A DNA stretch of 64,000 bases from Tolypothrix sp. PCC 7910 (GCF_011769525.1 NZ_CP050440.1:2357501-2421500), one strand, 5' to 3'. Shown: positions 9,901 through 20,072, numbered from the stretch's first letter. Made by a program: numbers and translations. Notes: generated from the sequence alone by a model not told the origin.

Positions 9901-12900
9901 GGTGAAGCCGGAAATGACACCCTCAGTGGCGGCGCTGACAATGACATTTTAGATGGTGGTGCTGGCAATGACTACCTCGATGGTGGACTGGGTGATGATA
10001 CCCTTTACGGCTATGCCGATGCTGATGTTATCGATGGTGGTGTTGGCAACGACTTGATTTATGGTGGCGACGGCGATGATAAAGCCTTATCTGGTGGCGA
10101 TGGTTTAGACACTATTTATGGTGAAGTTGGCAATGACACCCTTGATGGCGGCGCTAATAATGACATCTTAGATGGTGGTTATGGTGATGACCTCCTCAAA
10201 GGCAGTGATGGCAACGATACCCTTTATGGGGATATGGGCAATGACAGCCTAGATGGTGGCATTGGTAATGACAGCCTATTCGGTGGCGAAGGCAGCGATA
10301 ACATCCGCGGTGGTGCTGACAATGACGTAATTTGGGGTGAAGCTGGTGTAGATGCATTGTTTGGTGATGCTGGTAATGACTTCATTGAAGGTGGTCTAGG
10401 TAATGATTACCTTGATGGCGGCGACGGCAATGACACCCTGTACGGTAACGCCGATGCCGATATCATCGATGGTGGTCTGGGCAATGACTTAATTTATGGT
10501 GGTGAAGGCGACGATAAATCCTTGTCTGGTGGCGATGGTTTAGACACCATTTATGGTGAAGCAGGAAATGACACCATCGATGGCGGTGCTGGTGATGACA
10601 TCTTAGATGGTGGCATCGGTGATGACATCCTCAAAGGCAACGATGGCAACGATATCCTTGACGGCAGTTTTGGTAATGACATCGTTGATGGTGGCACTGG
10701 TAATGACACCATTTATGGCGGTGCTGGCGATGATAAAGCCTTATCCGGTGGCGATGGCGCAGACAAAATCTACGGTGAAGCCGGAAATGACACCCTCAGT
10801 GGCGGCGCTGACAATGACATTTTAGATGGTGGTGCTGGCAATGACTACCTCGATGGTGGACTGGGTGATGATACCCTTTACGGCTATGCCGATGCTGATG
10901 TTATCGATGGTGGTGTTGGCAACGACTTGATTTATGGTGGCGACGGCGATGATAAAGCCTTATCTGGTGGCGATGGTTTAGACACTATTTATGGTGAAGT
11001 TGGCAATGACACCCTTGATGGCGGCGCTGATAATGACATCTTAGATGGTGGTTATGGTGATGACCTCCTCAAAGGCAGTGATGGCAACGATACCCTTTAT
11101 GGGGATATGGGCAATGACAGCCTAGATGGTGGCATTGGTAATGACAGCCTATTCGGTGGCGAAGGCAGCGATAACATCCGCGGTGGTGCTGACAATGACG
11201 TAATTTGGGGTGAAGCTGGTGTAGATGCATTGTTTGGTGATGCTGGTAATGACTTCATTGAAGGTGGTCTAGGTAATGATTACCTTGATGGCGGCGACGG
11301 CAATGACACCCTGTACGGTAACGCCGATGTTGATATCATCGATGGTGGTCTGGGCAATGACTTAATTTATGGTGGCGACGGCGACGATAAATCCTTGTCT
11401 GGTGGTGATGGTTTAGATACCATTTATGGCGAAGCTGGAAATGACACCATTGATGGCGGTGCTGGTGATGACATCTTAGATGGTGGTTATGGTGATGACA
11501 TCCTCAAAGGTAGCGATGGCAATGACACCCTTTACGGCGACATTGGCAATGACATCCTAGATGGTGGTGCTGGCAACGACTTGCTTTATGGTGGCGACGG
11601 CGACGATAAATCCTTATTCGGTGGCGATGGCGCAGACAAAATCTATGGTGGAGCTGGCAATGACACCCTTGATGGCGGTGCTGGTGATGACATCGTTGAT
11701 GGTGGCATCGGTGATGACCTCCTCAAAGGCAGCGATGGCAACGATACCCTTTATGGAGACAGTGGCAATGACAGCTTAGATGGCGGCATTGGTAATGACA
11801 GTCTATTCGGTGGTGAAGGCAACGATAACATCCGCGGTGGCGCTGACAATGACGTAATTTGGGGTGAAGCTGGTGTAGATGCCTTATTTGGTGATGCTGG
11901 CAATGACTTCATTGAAGGTGGTCTAGGTAATGACTATCTTGATGGCGGCGACGGTAATGACACCCTTTATGGCAATGCTGATGTCGATGTTATTGATGGT
12001 GGCGCTGGTAATGACTTGATTTATGGTGGCGATGGCGACGATAAATCCTTATCCGGTGGCGATGGTTTAGACACCATTTATGGCGAAGCTGGCAACGATA
12101 CTGTAGATGGCGGCCTGGGTAATGACATCCTTGATGGCGGTATCGGCAATGATCTCCTCAAGGGTAGTGATGGCAATGATAGCCTTTATGGTGACAGTGG
12201 CAATGACATCCTTGATGGCGGTGCTGATGATGATAGGCTCGATGGTGGGGCTGATAATGACACCTTACTTGGTGGTCTAGGTAATGACTACTTAGATGGC
12301 GGTCTGGGAGATGACAGCCTTACAGGCGGTGCTGGCAATGATACCTTATTCGGTGGTGCTGGTATTGGTATTCTTGACGGTGGCGATGGCAATGACTACT
12401 TAGAAACTAGCGATAGCAACGACACCCTCAAAGGCGGTACTGGTAACGATACTCTCGATAGTGGTAGCGGTAATGACTACTTAGAAGGTGGCACTGGCGA
12501 CGATCTCATGTACGGTGTAGTCGGTAATGACACCCTATTTGGTGGTGATGGCAATGACGCAATATATGGTGGTGACGGCAACGACACAGTATATGGCGAA
12601 GCCGGTAATGATACCCTATTTGGTGGCAATGGTACTGATAAACTCGATGGTGGTGAAGGTAATGACACCATATACGCAGAAGCCGGCGATGACAGTCTCT
12701 TTGGCGGGAATGGTAATGACGAATTAGTTGGTGGCATTGGCATTAACCAATTGTTCGGTGGTCTAGGTAATGACATCCTCAAAGGTGGCGACGGCAACGA
12801 CACACTATATGGTGAAGCTGGCGATGACACCTTATATGGTGGTACTGGCAATGACAAACTCTATGGTGCTGACGGCAACAACACACTATACGGTGAAGCT

Positions 12901-14040
12901 GGCGATGATACCTTAGTTGGTGGTGCCTTTAATGACAGCCTCGATGGTGGTCTGGGTAATGACAGCTTAGATGGCGGTCTGGGTGATGACTACTTAGATG
13001 GCGGTGTTGGTAACGATACCTTATTAGGTGGTGCTGGTAACGATACTATCTTTGGTGGCGTTGGCATCAGTATTTTTGACGGTGGTGATGGCAATGACTA
13101 CTTAGAAAGTAGCGACAGTAATGATACCCTCAAAGGTGGCGCTGGCAACGATATACTCAATAGCGGTAGCGGTAACGACTACCTAGAAGGCGGTCTTGGC
13201 GACGATCTGTTGTATGGTGGTGCTGGTGACGACACCTTATTTGCTGGTGACGGCTACGATAAGCTATACGGTGGTGACGGTAACGACATACTTTATGGTG
13301 AAGCTGGCGATGACACCTTGTTTGGTGGCAATGGCAACGACAAACTATATGGTGGTGACGGTAACGACACAGTATATGCGGAAGTTGGTGATGACACCTT
13401 ATTTGGTGGCAATGGCAATGACGCATTAATAGGTAGTGATGGCAATAACCAACTGTTCGGCGGAGATGGCAACGACTCCCTGTACGGTGGTGCAGGTAAT
13501 GACATCTTATACGCGGAAGCTGGTGATGACAGCCTATTTGGCGACATTGGCAACGACTCCCTGTACGGTAGTGGAGGAAATGACTCAATATACGGGGAAG
13601 CAGGTGATGACAACCTCTATGGTGGCATTGGCAATGACAAACTCGAAGGTGGCGCAGGTAATGATTACTTACTTGGTGTCGATAACGTAACTGAGTTTGG
13701 TGTAGGTACTATTGATGTCTTCACAGGCGGTCTGGGCAAAGATAAATTTGTTTTAGGTGAAAAACAAGCCTTCTACAATGACGGTGATAATAAAACTGCC
13801 GGATTGCAAGACTATGCCTTGATTACAGATTTCAATAGTGCAGAAGACATGATTCAGTTAAGCGGTAATGCGAGTTCTTATGTGCTGGGTGGCACTCCTA
13901 GTCAACTTGCAGGTGTGGGCATCTACTTAGATACCAATAGCGATAAATTGTTTAACTCTAGTGATGAGTTGATTGCAGTTGTTCAGGGAACTACTACTAA
14001 CATAAGTCTCACAAGCTCCTCCTTTACCTACGTGTCATAA
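6955..14040 (+). CDS. Giant RTX calcium-binding repeat protein
   Basis: A 2361-residue secreted protein built almost only from RTX nonapeptides (GGxGxDxLx; for example [11 protein letters not shown]), which fold into calcium-filled parallel beta-rolls outside the cell. The N-terminus starts directly with repeats. Two non-repeat insertions lie near residues 82-120 ([14 protein letters not shown]) and 163-178. The last ~110 residues are non-repetitive, with [15 protein letters not shown] and a hydrophobic/hydroxyl-rich end ([11 protein letters not shown]), the typical C-terminal secretion domain for a type I exporter. No enzymatic, lectin or adhesion domain is visible, so a structural or surface-layer role like cyanobacterial RTX proteins of gliding or surface coats is more likely than a toxin. 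No ABC exporter, membrane fusion or TolC gene is nearby. Long superrepeats show recent tandem duplication. ATG start with AAGGAA ribosome site. Confidence 0.93.
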   Translation: MADTQIFGTSGNDAIYGTSGNDVIIALEGKDMVIGGAGNDVISGGGGNDYWLDGGDGNDTIAGESGNDTLSGGNGNDLLYGDSADRLWTVDRNGNYKYTGLIDETGAGFANPSIIDTNTNNDFVTGGEGNDVLLGQLGKDILEGGGGNDILNGGAGDDIIQGDYWPGQDGNPLPGKNGYGNDTLNGDDGNDSLYGGAGNDVINGGTGNDLLMGGAGLDTLRGGSGNDYLDGGDDNDLVDGGSGDDYLKGGKGDDKLLGGDGNDVLEGEDGNDLLIGGAGNDSWISGGSGNDTLAGEGGNDVLDGGVGDDLLYGGDDNDTLLGNVGNDTLMGGDGADILDGGVGNDVLAGGIGNDILKGSDGNDTLSGNSGNDILDGGAGDDLLYGGDDDDILKGSDGSDRLDGGLGNDTLDGGTGNDLITGGEGNDNIHGGADNDVIWGEAGVDALFGDAGNDTMSGGAGNDYLDGGEGNDVLYGNGDVDVIDGGLGNDLIYGGEGDDKFLFGNEGADTIYGEAGNDTMDGGAGDDILDGGDGDDILKGSDGNDKLYGAAGNDILDGGVGNDILDGGSGDDILKGSEGSDRLYGGLGNDTLDGGADNDTLAGGDGNDNIYGGTGNDLIWGEAGQDALYGDAGNDYIEGGDGNDYLNGGEGNDSLYGNADVDVIDGGFGNDLIYGGDGDDKFLFGGDGLDTIYGEAGNDTIDGGADNDLLDGGDGNDILKGSEGNDTLYGAAGNDILDGGTGDDNVLGGLGDDILKGSEGNDILYGEVGNDTLDGGIGNDLLDGGYGDDLLKGLDGNDTLYGDMGNDTLDGGIGNDSLFGGEGNDNISGGADNDVIWGEAGADALFGDAGNDFIEGGAGNDYLDGGDGNDTLYGNADADIIDGGLGNDLIYGGDGDDKSLFGGDGLDTIYGEAGNDTIDGGAGDDILDGGIGDDILKGNDGNDILDGSFGNDIVDGGTGNDTIYGGAGDDKALSGGDGADKIYGEAGNDTLSGGADNDILDGGAGNDYLDGGLGDDTLYGYADADVIDGGVGNDLIYGGDGDDKALSGGDGLDTIYGEVGNDTLDGGANNDILDGGYGDDLLKGSDGNDTLYGDMGNDSLDGGIGNDSLFGGEGSDNIRGGADNDVIWGEAGVDALFGDAGNDFIEGGLGNDYLDGGDGNDTLYGNADADIIDGGLGNDLIYGGEGDDKSLSGGDGLDTIYGEAGNDTIDGGAGDDILDGGIGDDILKGNDGNDILDGSFGNDIVDGGTGNDTIYGGAGDDKALSGGDGADKIYGEAGNDTLSGGADNDILDGGAGNDYLDGGLGDDTLYGYADADVIDGGVGNDLIYGGDGDDKALSGGDGLDTIYGEVGNDTLDGGADNDILDGGYGDDLLKGSDGNDTLYGDMGNDSLDGGIGNDSLFGGEGSDNIRGGADNDVIWGEAGVDALFGDAGNDFIEGGLGNDYLDGGDGNDTLYGNADVDIIDGGLGNDLIYGGDGDDKSLSGGDGLDTIYGEAGNDTIDGGAGDDILDGGYGDDILKGSDGNDTLYGDIGNDILDGGAGNDLLYGGDGDDKSLFGGDGADKIYGGAGNDTLDGGAGDDIVDGGIGDDLLKGSDGNDTLYGDSGNDSLDGGIGNDSLFGGEGNDNIRGGADNDVIWGEAGVDALFGDAGNDFIEGGLGNDYLDGGDGNDTLYGNADVDVIDGGAGNDLIYGGDGDDKSLSGGDGLDTIYGEAGNDTVDGGLGNDILDGGIGNDLLKGSDGNDSLYGDSGNDILDGGADDDRLDGGADNDTLLGGLGNDYLDGGLGDDSLTGGAGNDTLFGGAGIGILDGGDGNDYLETSDSNDTLKGGTGNDTLDSGSGNDYLEGGTGDDLMYGVVGNDTLFGGDGNDAIYGGDGNDTVYGEAGNDTLFGGNGTDKLDGGEGNDTIYAEAGDDSLFGGNGNDELVGGIGINQLFGGLGNDILKGGDGNDTLYGEAGDDTLYGGTGNDKLYGADGNNTLYGEAGDDTLVGGAFNDSLDGGLGNDSLDGGLGDDYLDGGVGNDTLLGGAGNDTIFGGVGISIFDGGDGNDYLESSDSNDTLKGGAGNDILNSGSGNDYLEGGLGDDLLYGGAGDDTLFAGDGYDKLYGGDGNDILYGEAGDDTLFGGNGNDKLYGGDGNDTVYAEVGDDTLFGGNGNDALIGSDGNNQLFGGDGNDSLYGGAGNDILYAEAGDDSLFGDIGNDSLYGSGGNDSIYGEAGDDNLYGGIGNDKLEGGAGNDYLLGVDNVTEFGVGTIDVFTGGLGKDKFVLGEKQAFYNDGDNKTAGLQDYALITDFNSAEDMIQLSGNASSYVLGGTPSQLAGVGIYLDTNSDKLFNSSDELIAVVQGTTTNISLTSSSFTYVS
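9455..11200 (+). repeat. Two tandem 873-bp superrepeats inside the RTX gene
   Basis: The anchor TAATTTGGGG recurs at 8261, 8804, 9455, 10328, 11201 and 11855; the middle intervals are both 873 bases (291 codons). Bases 9760-10455 match 10633-11328 with only one mismatch noticed (A at 10156, G at 11029). The other units are diverged and of different length (543, 651, 654 bases). This is a recent in-frame tandem duplication on top of the 27-base RTX period. Confidence 0.85.
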
Positions 14041-14047
14041 ACTGTCT

Positions 14048-14096
14048 CAGGGGTAATTTTAATTCTCACTCATTACCCCTGTTTTTCTAATATTTT
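14048..14096 (+). terminator. Intrinsic terminator of the RTX gene
   Basis: Stem CAGGGGTAAT (14048-14057) pairs perfectly with ATTACCCCTG (14082-14091) and is followed by TTTTT. It begins 8 bases after the RTX stop codon. Confidence 0.8.
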
Positions 14097-14136
14097 CTAG
14101 CTCTGTTTCAGGGCATTAAGTAGGGATTTTATTTAG

Positions 14137-14169
14137 GGGTACAACTAACAATGTTGTGCCCTGTTTTTT
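14137..14169 (+). terminator. Second hairpin with T-run downstream of RTX gene
   Basis: GGGTACAAC (14137-14145) pairs with GTTGTGCCC (14153-14161), one G-T wobble, followed by TGTTTTTT. It is a backup terminator for the RTX transcript or a copy of a dispersed GTACAAC/GTTGTGCCC hairpin. Any minus-strand read-through from the barrel gene would meet its reverse. Confidence 0.6.
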
Positions 14170-14246
14170 GTTTCTATAAGAATGCAATGTTAATTATTAA
14201 AAAATCTAATATTAATTTTAAAAAAGAATACGACAGATACTAATAA

Positions 14247-15677
14247 TTAAAACTTCATCCTAAATTGTCCGTTAAGGTTGCGATTGTTATAAGGGCTATC
14301 TCCAGTATCTAAATTCCGCACATTACTAAAACCATAACCAAAATCAAAATCTATATTTGGTGAGAGTTGAACTGTACATCGCGTTTGGTAGCTATTACCT
14401 CCAGTTATGGAACCATTGAGGATTTGTCTTCCTAAAGTTGTACTGGCTCGACAACGCAAAAACGAAAAAATATCTCCGTCCCAACCAACTTCAGCGTTAA
14501 CAACTAAAAAACTACCCGGGGAAAAATAGCCGCTAGCTTCTTGTTGATCGCTAGTAAATGCCCAGCCAAATAAGTTGGCAGCAGTCCAGAATTGACCAAA
14601 TTTATGTTCTAATCTACTAAAAACTTGCTGTTCAAAGTTACCATCATTAAATAAACCAAAGCGATACAGTGCAAAAAAGCTGGTATTGGGGTCAATTTGC
14701 CAGTAAGCATTTAGCCCAGAACGCCAAGTTGTAATTCCACTTTCTAATGTTTCAGCACTGGTTTTGTAAGGGCCATGTTCTAGTACCAGTGCTAGAAATA
14801 AAGCCGATTTTAATTTGTAATCATCAGTTAATTTAACAAAAATCGGTCTATCTATTTGAGCAGTAAAATTTAAGGCTAATGGTAAGCGATTAAATATATC
14901 AATACCTGCAGCAGCTTTTATATTATATTGACCTGTTTTACCTTGCCATCCAAATTGTAGGGGAATATTAGTAACTGTATCTACTTTTGGTTGCTCAAAA
15001 GTATTAAATCCTGTTTTAAAAGTAATCTTTTCGCCGTTAGGCATCTTAAATGTAAATACAGGTTCAAAAATGCGATTATGTTGGAAAAAATTGCTGTAAT
15101 CATCGCGGAAATCTGGTTGGATACGTTCTAGCACTAATGCAGGTTCACCTGGCTCTTCTGTAGATGTTACCGGTGGTGGTGGCGGTGGTGGCGGCGGTGG
15201 CGGCGGTGGTAATTGGAGAAGAGGATTAAAGTTTTCTGGAGCAGCAATCAAGATGGGTTTTGGCTCGAATTTATAAGGAAGACCACTTACAAAAGTTTCG
15301 ATGTTGCTGTTGATAATTGTGCCGCTATTGTTGAAGTTAGTAAAAGCGATCGCCTGTTGAATCAGTTGTGAGCTTGAGTACGAGTTATGATCAATTTGGA
15401 CAGCAACAAATGGCTGGTTTTCTGTTATTTCTTGTGGTTTTTGGCGGAGGTTTGCCAAATTGGGGAATGAGGTAACTGGTTGATGCAATTCTGAGTTGGG
15501 ATTGCTATTTTCATCTGTTTGAGCAACTTCAGATTTAGCCGCGGATACATTCCAAATTATCAAGCTCCAGATTACACCTATTGGCAGTAAAAACCATCGC
15601 CAAATTAACTTAAATTGTATGCCTTGCGATGAAACAAATAGAGAATTTTTATGAGAATTGTTATAAGTGTTTGCCAT
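14247..15677 (-). CDS. Outer-membrane beta-barrel protein with poly-proline linker
   Basis: The 476 residues carry an N-terminal signal-like hydrophobic stretch (about 26-46), a low-complexity periplasmic linker containing 13 consecutive prolines (about 155-168), and a C-terminal domain (about 185-476) made of alternating polar and aromatic strands that ends in phenylalanine, as expected of an outer-membrane beta-barrel assembled by the BAM complex. No porin SLH or carbohydrate porin motif was seen, so the substrate is unknown. The proline linker could span peptidoglycan, as in TonB-like or pore proteins. It is convergent with the RTX gene. A functional link to RTX secretion or anchoring is only a guess from proximity. 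Confidence 0.7.
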   Translation of the reverse strand: MANTYNNSHKNSLFVSSQGIQFKLIWRWFLLPIGVIWSLIIWNVSAAKSEVAQTDENSNPNSELHQPVTSFPNLANLRQKPQEITENQPFVAVQIDHNSYSSSQLIQQAIAFTNFNNSGTIINSNIETFVSGLPYKFEPKPILIAAPENFNPLLQLPPPPPPPPPPPPPVTSTEEPGEPALVLERIQPDFRDDYSNFFQHNRIFEPVFTFKMPNGEKITFKTGFNTFEQPKVDTVTNIPLQFGWQGKTGQYNIKAAAGIDIFNRLPLALNFTAQIDRPIFVKLTDDYKLKSALFLALVLEHGPYKTSAETLESGITTWRSGLNAYWQIDPNTSFFALYRFGLFNDGNFEQQVFSRLEHKFGQFWTAANLFGWAFTSDQQEASGYFSPGSFLVVNAEVGWDGDIFSFLRCRASTTLGRQILNGSITGGNSYQTRCTVQLSPNIDFDFGYGFSNVRNLDTGDSPYNNRNLNGQFRMKF

Positions 15678-16084
15678 CAGTCAATATTTACTCACTACTG
15701 TTAATGATGTAGAGACTGATTATTATATTGGCGGCAATTAATATATGTCCTATGTCTATCTGATTGCGCTCGCCTCATTTGTATGTAAAATATTTTACTC
15801 AGTAATTAATATTTTTTTATCTAGAAATTGCTAGCTAGCATATCAAATATTTCTAAAGATAGATAAAAAAGATACCAAAAGGAGAATGCCTTTCCGCAAA
15901 AATTGAGTCTCAAATATATCAAGAGTAGGAGAAATGTTGCGATCGCTAAACTCAAATGATGAATTTCCAGCGTTATAGACCAAAAAACCCCTGGGAAGCA
16001 GGGGAGAAATCAACTCTAGGAGGTCTTTACTTATTTACTCATCAGCCCGTGTTGGCAAGATTACGCAAAATTGAAAAAAATTTT

Positions 16085-16143
16085 GGGGAATGGGGACTGG
16101 GGATTGGGGATTGGGGATTGGGGACTAGGGATTGGGGGCTGGG
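16085..16143. repeat. Short tandem repeat array (GGGGATT/GGGGACT)
   Basis: Eight or so degenerate heptamers GGGGATT, GGGGACT and GGGAATG run head to tail. This is the STRR type typical of filamentous cyanobacteria. It ends 20 bases before the 3' end of the methyltransferase gene and creates a spurious forward ORF. Confidence 0.85.
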
Positions 16144-16162
16144 TAATGGTAAGTGGAAGTCC

Positions 16163-17113
16163 CTAAGCGGGTTTTTTGGCTACGATGGTGCGATGGCGAG
16201 GATCGCTGGCTACGGTAATTGGTTGAGCAAAGCCGATTGACTGTAATGTGGCTTCAATATTAAAGGTGTAGTAGTCATCGCTCCAGGGTTCGGTACTTTT
16301 CATTAATGTAAATAGCACTGGTGGCAGGTTTTGGATGACGCTGGATTTTGGGTTATTATCTACCAGTGCGATCGCACCACCAGGTCGTAGTAGTCGCAAG
16401 GCTTCTGCGAAAATTGCTTTACTAGCATACCCAGGAAGTTCATGAGTCACAAACTGGAGTGTAACTAAGTCAAAAGAGTTATCTGGTAGCCCTGTATTTT
16501 CTGCTTGGGCGTGTATCCACTCGGATATCTCATGATTGACATCGCGTTTGCGGGCGACGGTGAGCATATAAGGTGATAAATCAAGCCCCACTGTCCGCAC
16601 TGGATGACTCTGCTTTTGTTGGTAGTAGCGGTGTAAGGCTTGAGTAGAAATACCCACAGAACAACCTATATCGAGAATATCTCGTACCTCTTGCGGCCCA
16701 TATTTGGCGAGAACTTCGTGAAAACTACCTCTGAGCCTTGCATGGGCTACTTCCCATGTGAGGTTTTCTTTCGGCCAAACCCGCAACGCCATGGCGTAGG
16801 TAGCTGGTTCTGTTTCAAAAGCAGCATCCCAGCAAAGATTACCTTCAGTATAGGCGTGGAAAGGTACTTTATAGTAGTCAGGATAAACAACATTGGGGTT
16901 AGTTACCTCCGCCATTTGCTGTGTTATTCCCGATGATTTGAGCGCCTCGTAGTTTTTGCGCCAGGGAACACCATTTTTCTCAGCAGTTTTGATGAGTACT
17001 TTCCTGGCTTGCTGCTTCATCAATTTATAGATGGGTTTTGTTTGGATCAAGAGATTGACAAACTTGGAGAGTGTATCTTCTCCCGCCCAGTCTGGTTTTA
17101 GCTTGTTGTTCAT
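16163..17113 (-). CDS. Class I SAM-dependent methyltransferase
   Basis: Predicted methyltransferase of 316 residues. The SAM-binding motif I is DIGCSVGIST at about 147-156, acidic motif II lies in VGLDLSPYM about 25 residues later, and FDLVTLQFVTHELP plus LRLLRPGGAIALVDNN form the later core motifs. A ~140-residue N-terminal extension (PVVYPDYYKVPFHAYTEGNL-like) precedes the Rossmann core and probably contributes to substrate binding. The substrate cannot be read from the sequence; small molecules or lipids are usual for this UbiE/COQ5-like core. It stands alone; its 3' end is next to a repeat array. Confidence 0.85.
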   Translation of the reverse strand: MNNKLKPDWAGEDTLSKFVNLLIQTKPIYKLMKQQARKVLIKTAEKNGVPWRKNYEALKSSGITQQMAEVTNPNVVYPDYYKVPFHAYTEGNLCWDAAFETEPATYAMALRVWPKENLTWEVAHARLRGSFHEVLAKYGPQEVRDILDIGCSVGISTQALHRYYQQKQSHPVRTVGLDLSPYMLTVARKRDVNHEISEWIHAQAENTGLPDNSFDLVTLQFVTHELPGYASKAIFAEALRLLRPGGAIALVDNNPKSSVIQNLPPVLFTLMKSTEPWSDDYYTFNIEATLQSIGFAQPITVASDPRHRTIVAKKPA

Positions 17114-17434
17114 CGGCTTGCAAAAATAGAGGCAAGATAACTAAGTAGACAGGTGGAAACCAAGATAATTATCAGGTTTATCAGTTGCCTATGGTCATTA
17201 AATAAAACTGAGCAACCTGAAAACTGCGATCGCCTGAGGTTATATTGGTTTATCGCTATATGCTTATGTATTTTATTTTTTGGTAGTACCAAATTTCGTG
17301 AATATTAGTAACGCACAAAAAGCTTTGGCGCTGATGCCGTACTCTCGCTGCTAACGCATCCTACGTGAACTGATGCGGTGATTAGTGGGTAAAACAGTAA
17401 AATATAGTTAAGAAATTGTGCTTAAGTTGTTAAT
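17114..17434. other. Intergenic region before the toxin-antitoxin pair
   Basis: 321 bases with a HIP1-like GCGATCGC and a degraded TAACGCA-type repeat (about 17310-17365). A 60-codon minus-strand frame ending at 17110 has one hydrophobic segment but no convincing ribosome site. I see no reliable gene. The promoter of the toxin-antitoxin pair should lie at its right end. Confidence 0.5.
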
Positions 17435-17710
17435 ATGCAACAATTTTCGATTACAGAAATCCAAAATATCCATAGTGAAGTATTAAATCAAGCTGCTGTT
17501 GAGCCTGTTTTACTCACAGAAGAATCGCAACCTAGCTATGTAATTATGTCGGTGGAAAACTACGAGCAATTAATGAACCGACTTACTCAATTAGAAGATT
17601 TAATTTTAGGTCAACAAGCTCAAACTGCACTCGCAAATTCGCGGATGGTTGGAACGGAAACTTTTACAGCAGAACTCAAGCGTCTGGCTGCGCTTGATGA
17701 GCATAGCTGA
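17435..17710 (+). CDS. Phd/YefM-type antitoxin
   Basis: A 91-residue protein with the Phd/YefM layout: an N-terminal DNA-binding fold with ITEIQNIHSEVLNQAAVEPV and the typical LTEESQPSYVIMSVENYEQL (about 25-46), then a flexible C-terminus that would wrap the toxin. Known members repress their own operon and neutralise a RelE/ParE/Doc-type toxin. The toxin gene starts 5 bases downstream, confirming the pair. ATG start. Confidence 0.85.
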   Translation: MQQFSITEIQNIHSEVLNQAAVEPVLLTEESQPSYVIMSVENYEQLMNRLTQLEDLILGQQAQTALANSRMVGTETFTAELKRLAALDEHS

Positions 17711-17715
17711 ATAAT

Positions 17716-17997
17716 ATGCCAAAACTCGATGGTTTGGAAACGGTTCTTGATTTCCTCAAAGGTTTACAGCCTAAAATCGCTGCTCAAATCGCTAAAAAAG
17801 TGATGTCGCTGAATGTTGATCCTTTACCGACAGATTGTAAAGAATTAAGTGGTTATACAGGATATTATCGTGTAGATTCTGGAGAATATCGCATTGTTTA
17901 TCGCTTTGATGCTGAAGCAGATTTAGTTGAAGTGATTTTAGTAGGTAAGCGTAATGACGATGAAGTTTATAAGCAACTTAAGCGTTTATTAGGCTGA
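17716..17997 (+). CDS. RelE/ParE-superfamily toxin
   Basis: A 93-residue protein with the RelE/ParE fold signature: a helical hairpin N-terminus (MPKLDGLETVLDFLKGLQPK), then PLPTDCKELSGYTGYYRVDSG and EYRIVYRFDAEADLVEVILVGKRND, where the YRV-GEYRIVY element is the family core. Members cleave mRNA on ribosomes (RelE) or poison gyrase (ParE); the sequence here does not decide which. It follows the antitoxin by 5 bases in the same operon. Confidence 0.87.
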   Translation: MPKLDGLETVLDFLKGLQPKIAAQIAKKVMSLNVDPLPTDCKELSGYTGYYRVDSGEYRIVYRFDAEADLVEVILVGKRNDDEVYKQLKRLLG

Positions 17998-18164
17998 TGC
18001 CAATCAATGCGATCCTTTGACTCTTCAGATTCCACGTTACTACTACAAAATCACTGTGCGATCGCACTTCTCCCCAAAAACCAAACCAGCTTTGTGAACT
18101 TTCATAACAAGGAGCAATGAGAATTTAGCGCAAAATAGAGATGTAATTTGTTCTCAATCTCACC

Positions 18165-19538
18165 TTGACTGAAGCCAATCCAGTGCGTAATTTGCAAGAA
18201 ACTCATTTAAACCGTGCGCGTGCTAGTCTCCGACAAGCGTTGTCTTGGTATGGATATCTTCGCAAGTCAGGACAGCTTGCATCTAATCCAGAATTGGCGG
18301 GTTTGGTAAAGCCAGAATTGGAGGCTTTGAGTACCACACTCAACAAACTAGACTCGAATGTGATTAAAATTGCGGCTTTTGGTTTGGTGAGTCGGGGAAA
18401 GTCGGCGGTGTTGAATGCGTTATTAGGGGAGAAAGTTCTGCAAACCGGCCCTTTAAATGGTGTAACGCAATGGCCCCGTTCTGTACGCTGGCAACCAGGA
18501 GGTAAGGTACAGGTAGAATTAATTGATACACCTGGATTGGATGAAATTGAAGGCGAATCACGGGCGCAAATGGCCAGAGAAGTGGCGCGCCAAGCTGATT
18601 TAATTTTGTTTGTGGTCTCTGGTGATATTACGCGCACAGAGTATGAAGCGCTACTAGATTTACGCCAAGCCCAAAAGCCCCTAATTTTAGTATTTAACAA
18701 AATCGACCTGTACCCAGATACAGATAGAGCCAAGATTTACCTGAATTTGCAACAGTTAGGTGCAGGACACCCCGAAGCCGAACCTTTATTACCCGATGAA
18801 ATTGTCATGGTAGCGGCGGAACCAGCAGCAATGGAAGTGCGGGTTGAGTGGCCTGATGGGAATGTGACTTATGAATGGGAGACACCACCCACCCAAGTAG
18901 ACGAACTCAAACAAACAATATTAAATATTCTCAACCGTGAAGGGCGATCGCTGTTAGCGTTAAATGCACTCATCCAAGCAAGGGAAGCAGAAGCCGCGAT
19001 CGCTCAAAAAACTATCGACTTACGCCAACAAGAAGCCGAAGAAATTATTTGGCAATTTACCAAATATAAAGCCTTGGTAGTCGGACTCAACCCCATCGCC
19101 GTGTTAGATATTTTAGGCGGTGCTATTGCCGATTTACTATTAATTCGTTCCCTAGCGCGATTATATGGCTTACCCATCACCAGCTATGAAGCCGGAAAAA
19201 TCTTAAAAACGATTTTATTAAGTTCCGGTGGCTTGTTGCTCAGTAAATTAGGTAGTAGCTTTTTATTTGGCTTAGGCAAAAGTACCGCAGCGCTAGCTAG
19301 CGGCGACAATCCCATCAATATTACCGCCTCCGCCGGGAGTGCAATCGCTCAAGCCGGAATCGCCGGTTATGGAGCCTATGCTGTAGGAAAAGCCGCACAA
19401 GTATACCTAGAAAACGGCTGCACCTGGGGACAATTAGGCGCTAACACAGTTATTCAAGAAATTCTCTCCCAAGTCGAGCCGAACACGATTGTCTATCGGT
19501 TACGCCAGGAATTGGGGGGATTGGGGACTGGGGACTAG
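18165..19538 (+). CDS. Era/dynamin-like GTPase with DUF697 domain
   Basis: A 457-residue GTP-binding membrane-associated protein. G1 is GLVSRGKS (73-80), G3 is DTPGLDE, and G4 is NKID; these specify GTP binding. The C-terminal ~150 residues form a hydrophobic DUF697-type domain (LDILGGAIADLLLIRSLARL and later alanine/glycine-rich helices). Such proteins are common in cyanobacteria, role unknown, probably membrane-linked. Translation appears to start at TTG (18165); no ATG is suitably placed upstream. The last residues (GGLGTGD) are encoded by a repeat array that begins inside the gene, so the native C-terminus was probably altered by the repeat. Confidence 0.85.
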   Translation: MTEANPVRNLQETHLNRARASLRQALSWYGYLRKSGQLASNPELAGLVKPELEALSTTLNKLDSNVIKIAAFGLVSRGKSAVLNALLGEKVLQTGPLNGVTQWPRSVRWQPGGKVQVELIDTPGLDEIEGESRAQMAREVARQADLILFVVSGDITRTEYEALLDLRQAQKPLILVFNKIDLYPDTDRAKIYLNLQQLGAGHPEAEPLLPDEIVMVAAEPAAMEVRVEWPDGNVTYEWETPPTQVDELKQTILNILNREGRSLLALNALIQAREAEAAIAQKTIDLRQQEAEEIIWQFTKYKALVVGLNPIAVLDILGGAIADLLLIRSLARLYGLPITSYEAGKILKTILLSSGGLLLSKLGSSFLFGLGKSTAALASGDNPINITASAGSAIAQAGIAGYGAYAVGKAAQVYLENGCTWGQLGANTVIQEILSQVEPNTIVYRLRQELGGLGTGD

Positions 19539-19595
19539 GGATTGGGGACTGAGGATTGGAGATTTGGGACTGGGGACTGAGGATTGAGGATGGGA
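19512..19595. repeat. Short tandem repeat array overlapping GTPase 3' end
   Basis: GGGGACT/GGGGATT heptamers in plus orientation. The GTPase stop codon (19536-19538) is supplied by the array (GGGGACTAG). The same repeat appears in opposite orientation at 20073-20226, so the IVS gene between is bracketed by inverted arrays. Confidence 0.85.
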
Positions 19596-19619
19596 AGATT
19601 TGTAATATTTGATAGTCCA

Positions 19620-20024
19620 TCACCAATTGCTTAATCGAGTGCCATACTCTTCTTTACCTTGTTGCTGGGAACGAATGAAACGACAATAACCATTAAGACC
19701 TTTTTCAATCTGGTCTTTAAGTTGAGTAACCCAGTGTAATTGTTCTGTATTGCAGTACCCCAAGCTTTCAGCAATAATAAAAGTACTTTTCGTGTCTGCT
19801 AAAGAGCCACGAGCAATATACATAAAACGCAATCTATCTAAATAGTGATAGCGCCCGTAACCCTCAGCTATGTTGAGTAAAATACTAGCTGATGCTCTGC
19901 GTAATTGATCGCTCAAATTGTAACGTTCACAATCAGGTAAACTATCAGCCAGTCGATAAGCTGCTTTTAGTAACTTGAGGCTATCAAGATAGAAGCCTAA
20001 AGTTTCAAAACCCCTATCACTCAT
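19620..20024 (-). CDS. Four-helix-bundle IVS protein (23S rRNA intervening-sequence type)
   Basis: A 134-residue all-helical protein of the four-helix-bundle family first seen encoded in 23S rRNA intervening sequences; later found free in many genomes, function not established. Seen here: LKLLKAAYRLADSLPDCERY, LSDQLRRASASILLNIAEGY (the conserved RRA..SI..NIAEG core at about 41-56) and LRFMYIARGSLADTKS. Length fits the family. The gene is flanked on both sides by inverted GGGGACT-type arrays, and such genes are often mobile or sited in repeat-rich spots. Confidence 0.88.
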   Translation of the reverse strand: MSDRGFETLGFYLDSLKLLKAAYRLADSLPDCERYNLSDQLRRASASILLNIAEGYGRYHYLDRLRFMYIARGSLADTKSTFIIAESLGYCNTEQLHWVTQLKDQIEKGLNGYCRFIRSQQQGKEEYGTRLSNW

Positions 20025-20072
20025 ATCATCCCAATCTAAAGTTTCTCAATTTTATGAGACATTCTTCCTAAC

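Noticed and set aside
8103..13690. Many minus-strand and frame-shifted ORFs inside the RTX gene (for example 12477-12857, 13157-13588, 9734-9952)
   Set aside because: Ser/Pro-rich or Met/Thr-rich products are mirror images of the 27-base RTX period; no ribosome sites and no independent homology.
16085..16143. Possible CRISPR array
   Set aside because: Seven-base degenerate units without spacers; STRR, not CRISPR.
15956..16240. 94-codon forward ORF
   Set aside because: It runs through the GGGGATT array and the antisense of the methyltransferase 3' end; product is low complexity.
17110..17292. 60-codon minus-strand ORF with one hydrophobic segment
   Set aside because: Overlaps the methyltransferase start by 4 bases, no ribosome site, no recognisable sequence.
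18203..18733. 176-codon ORF antisense to the GTPase
   Set aside because: Shadow of the GTPase; no motif and the GTPase motifs are clear.
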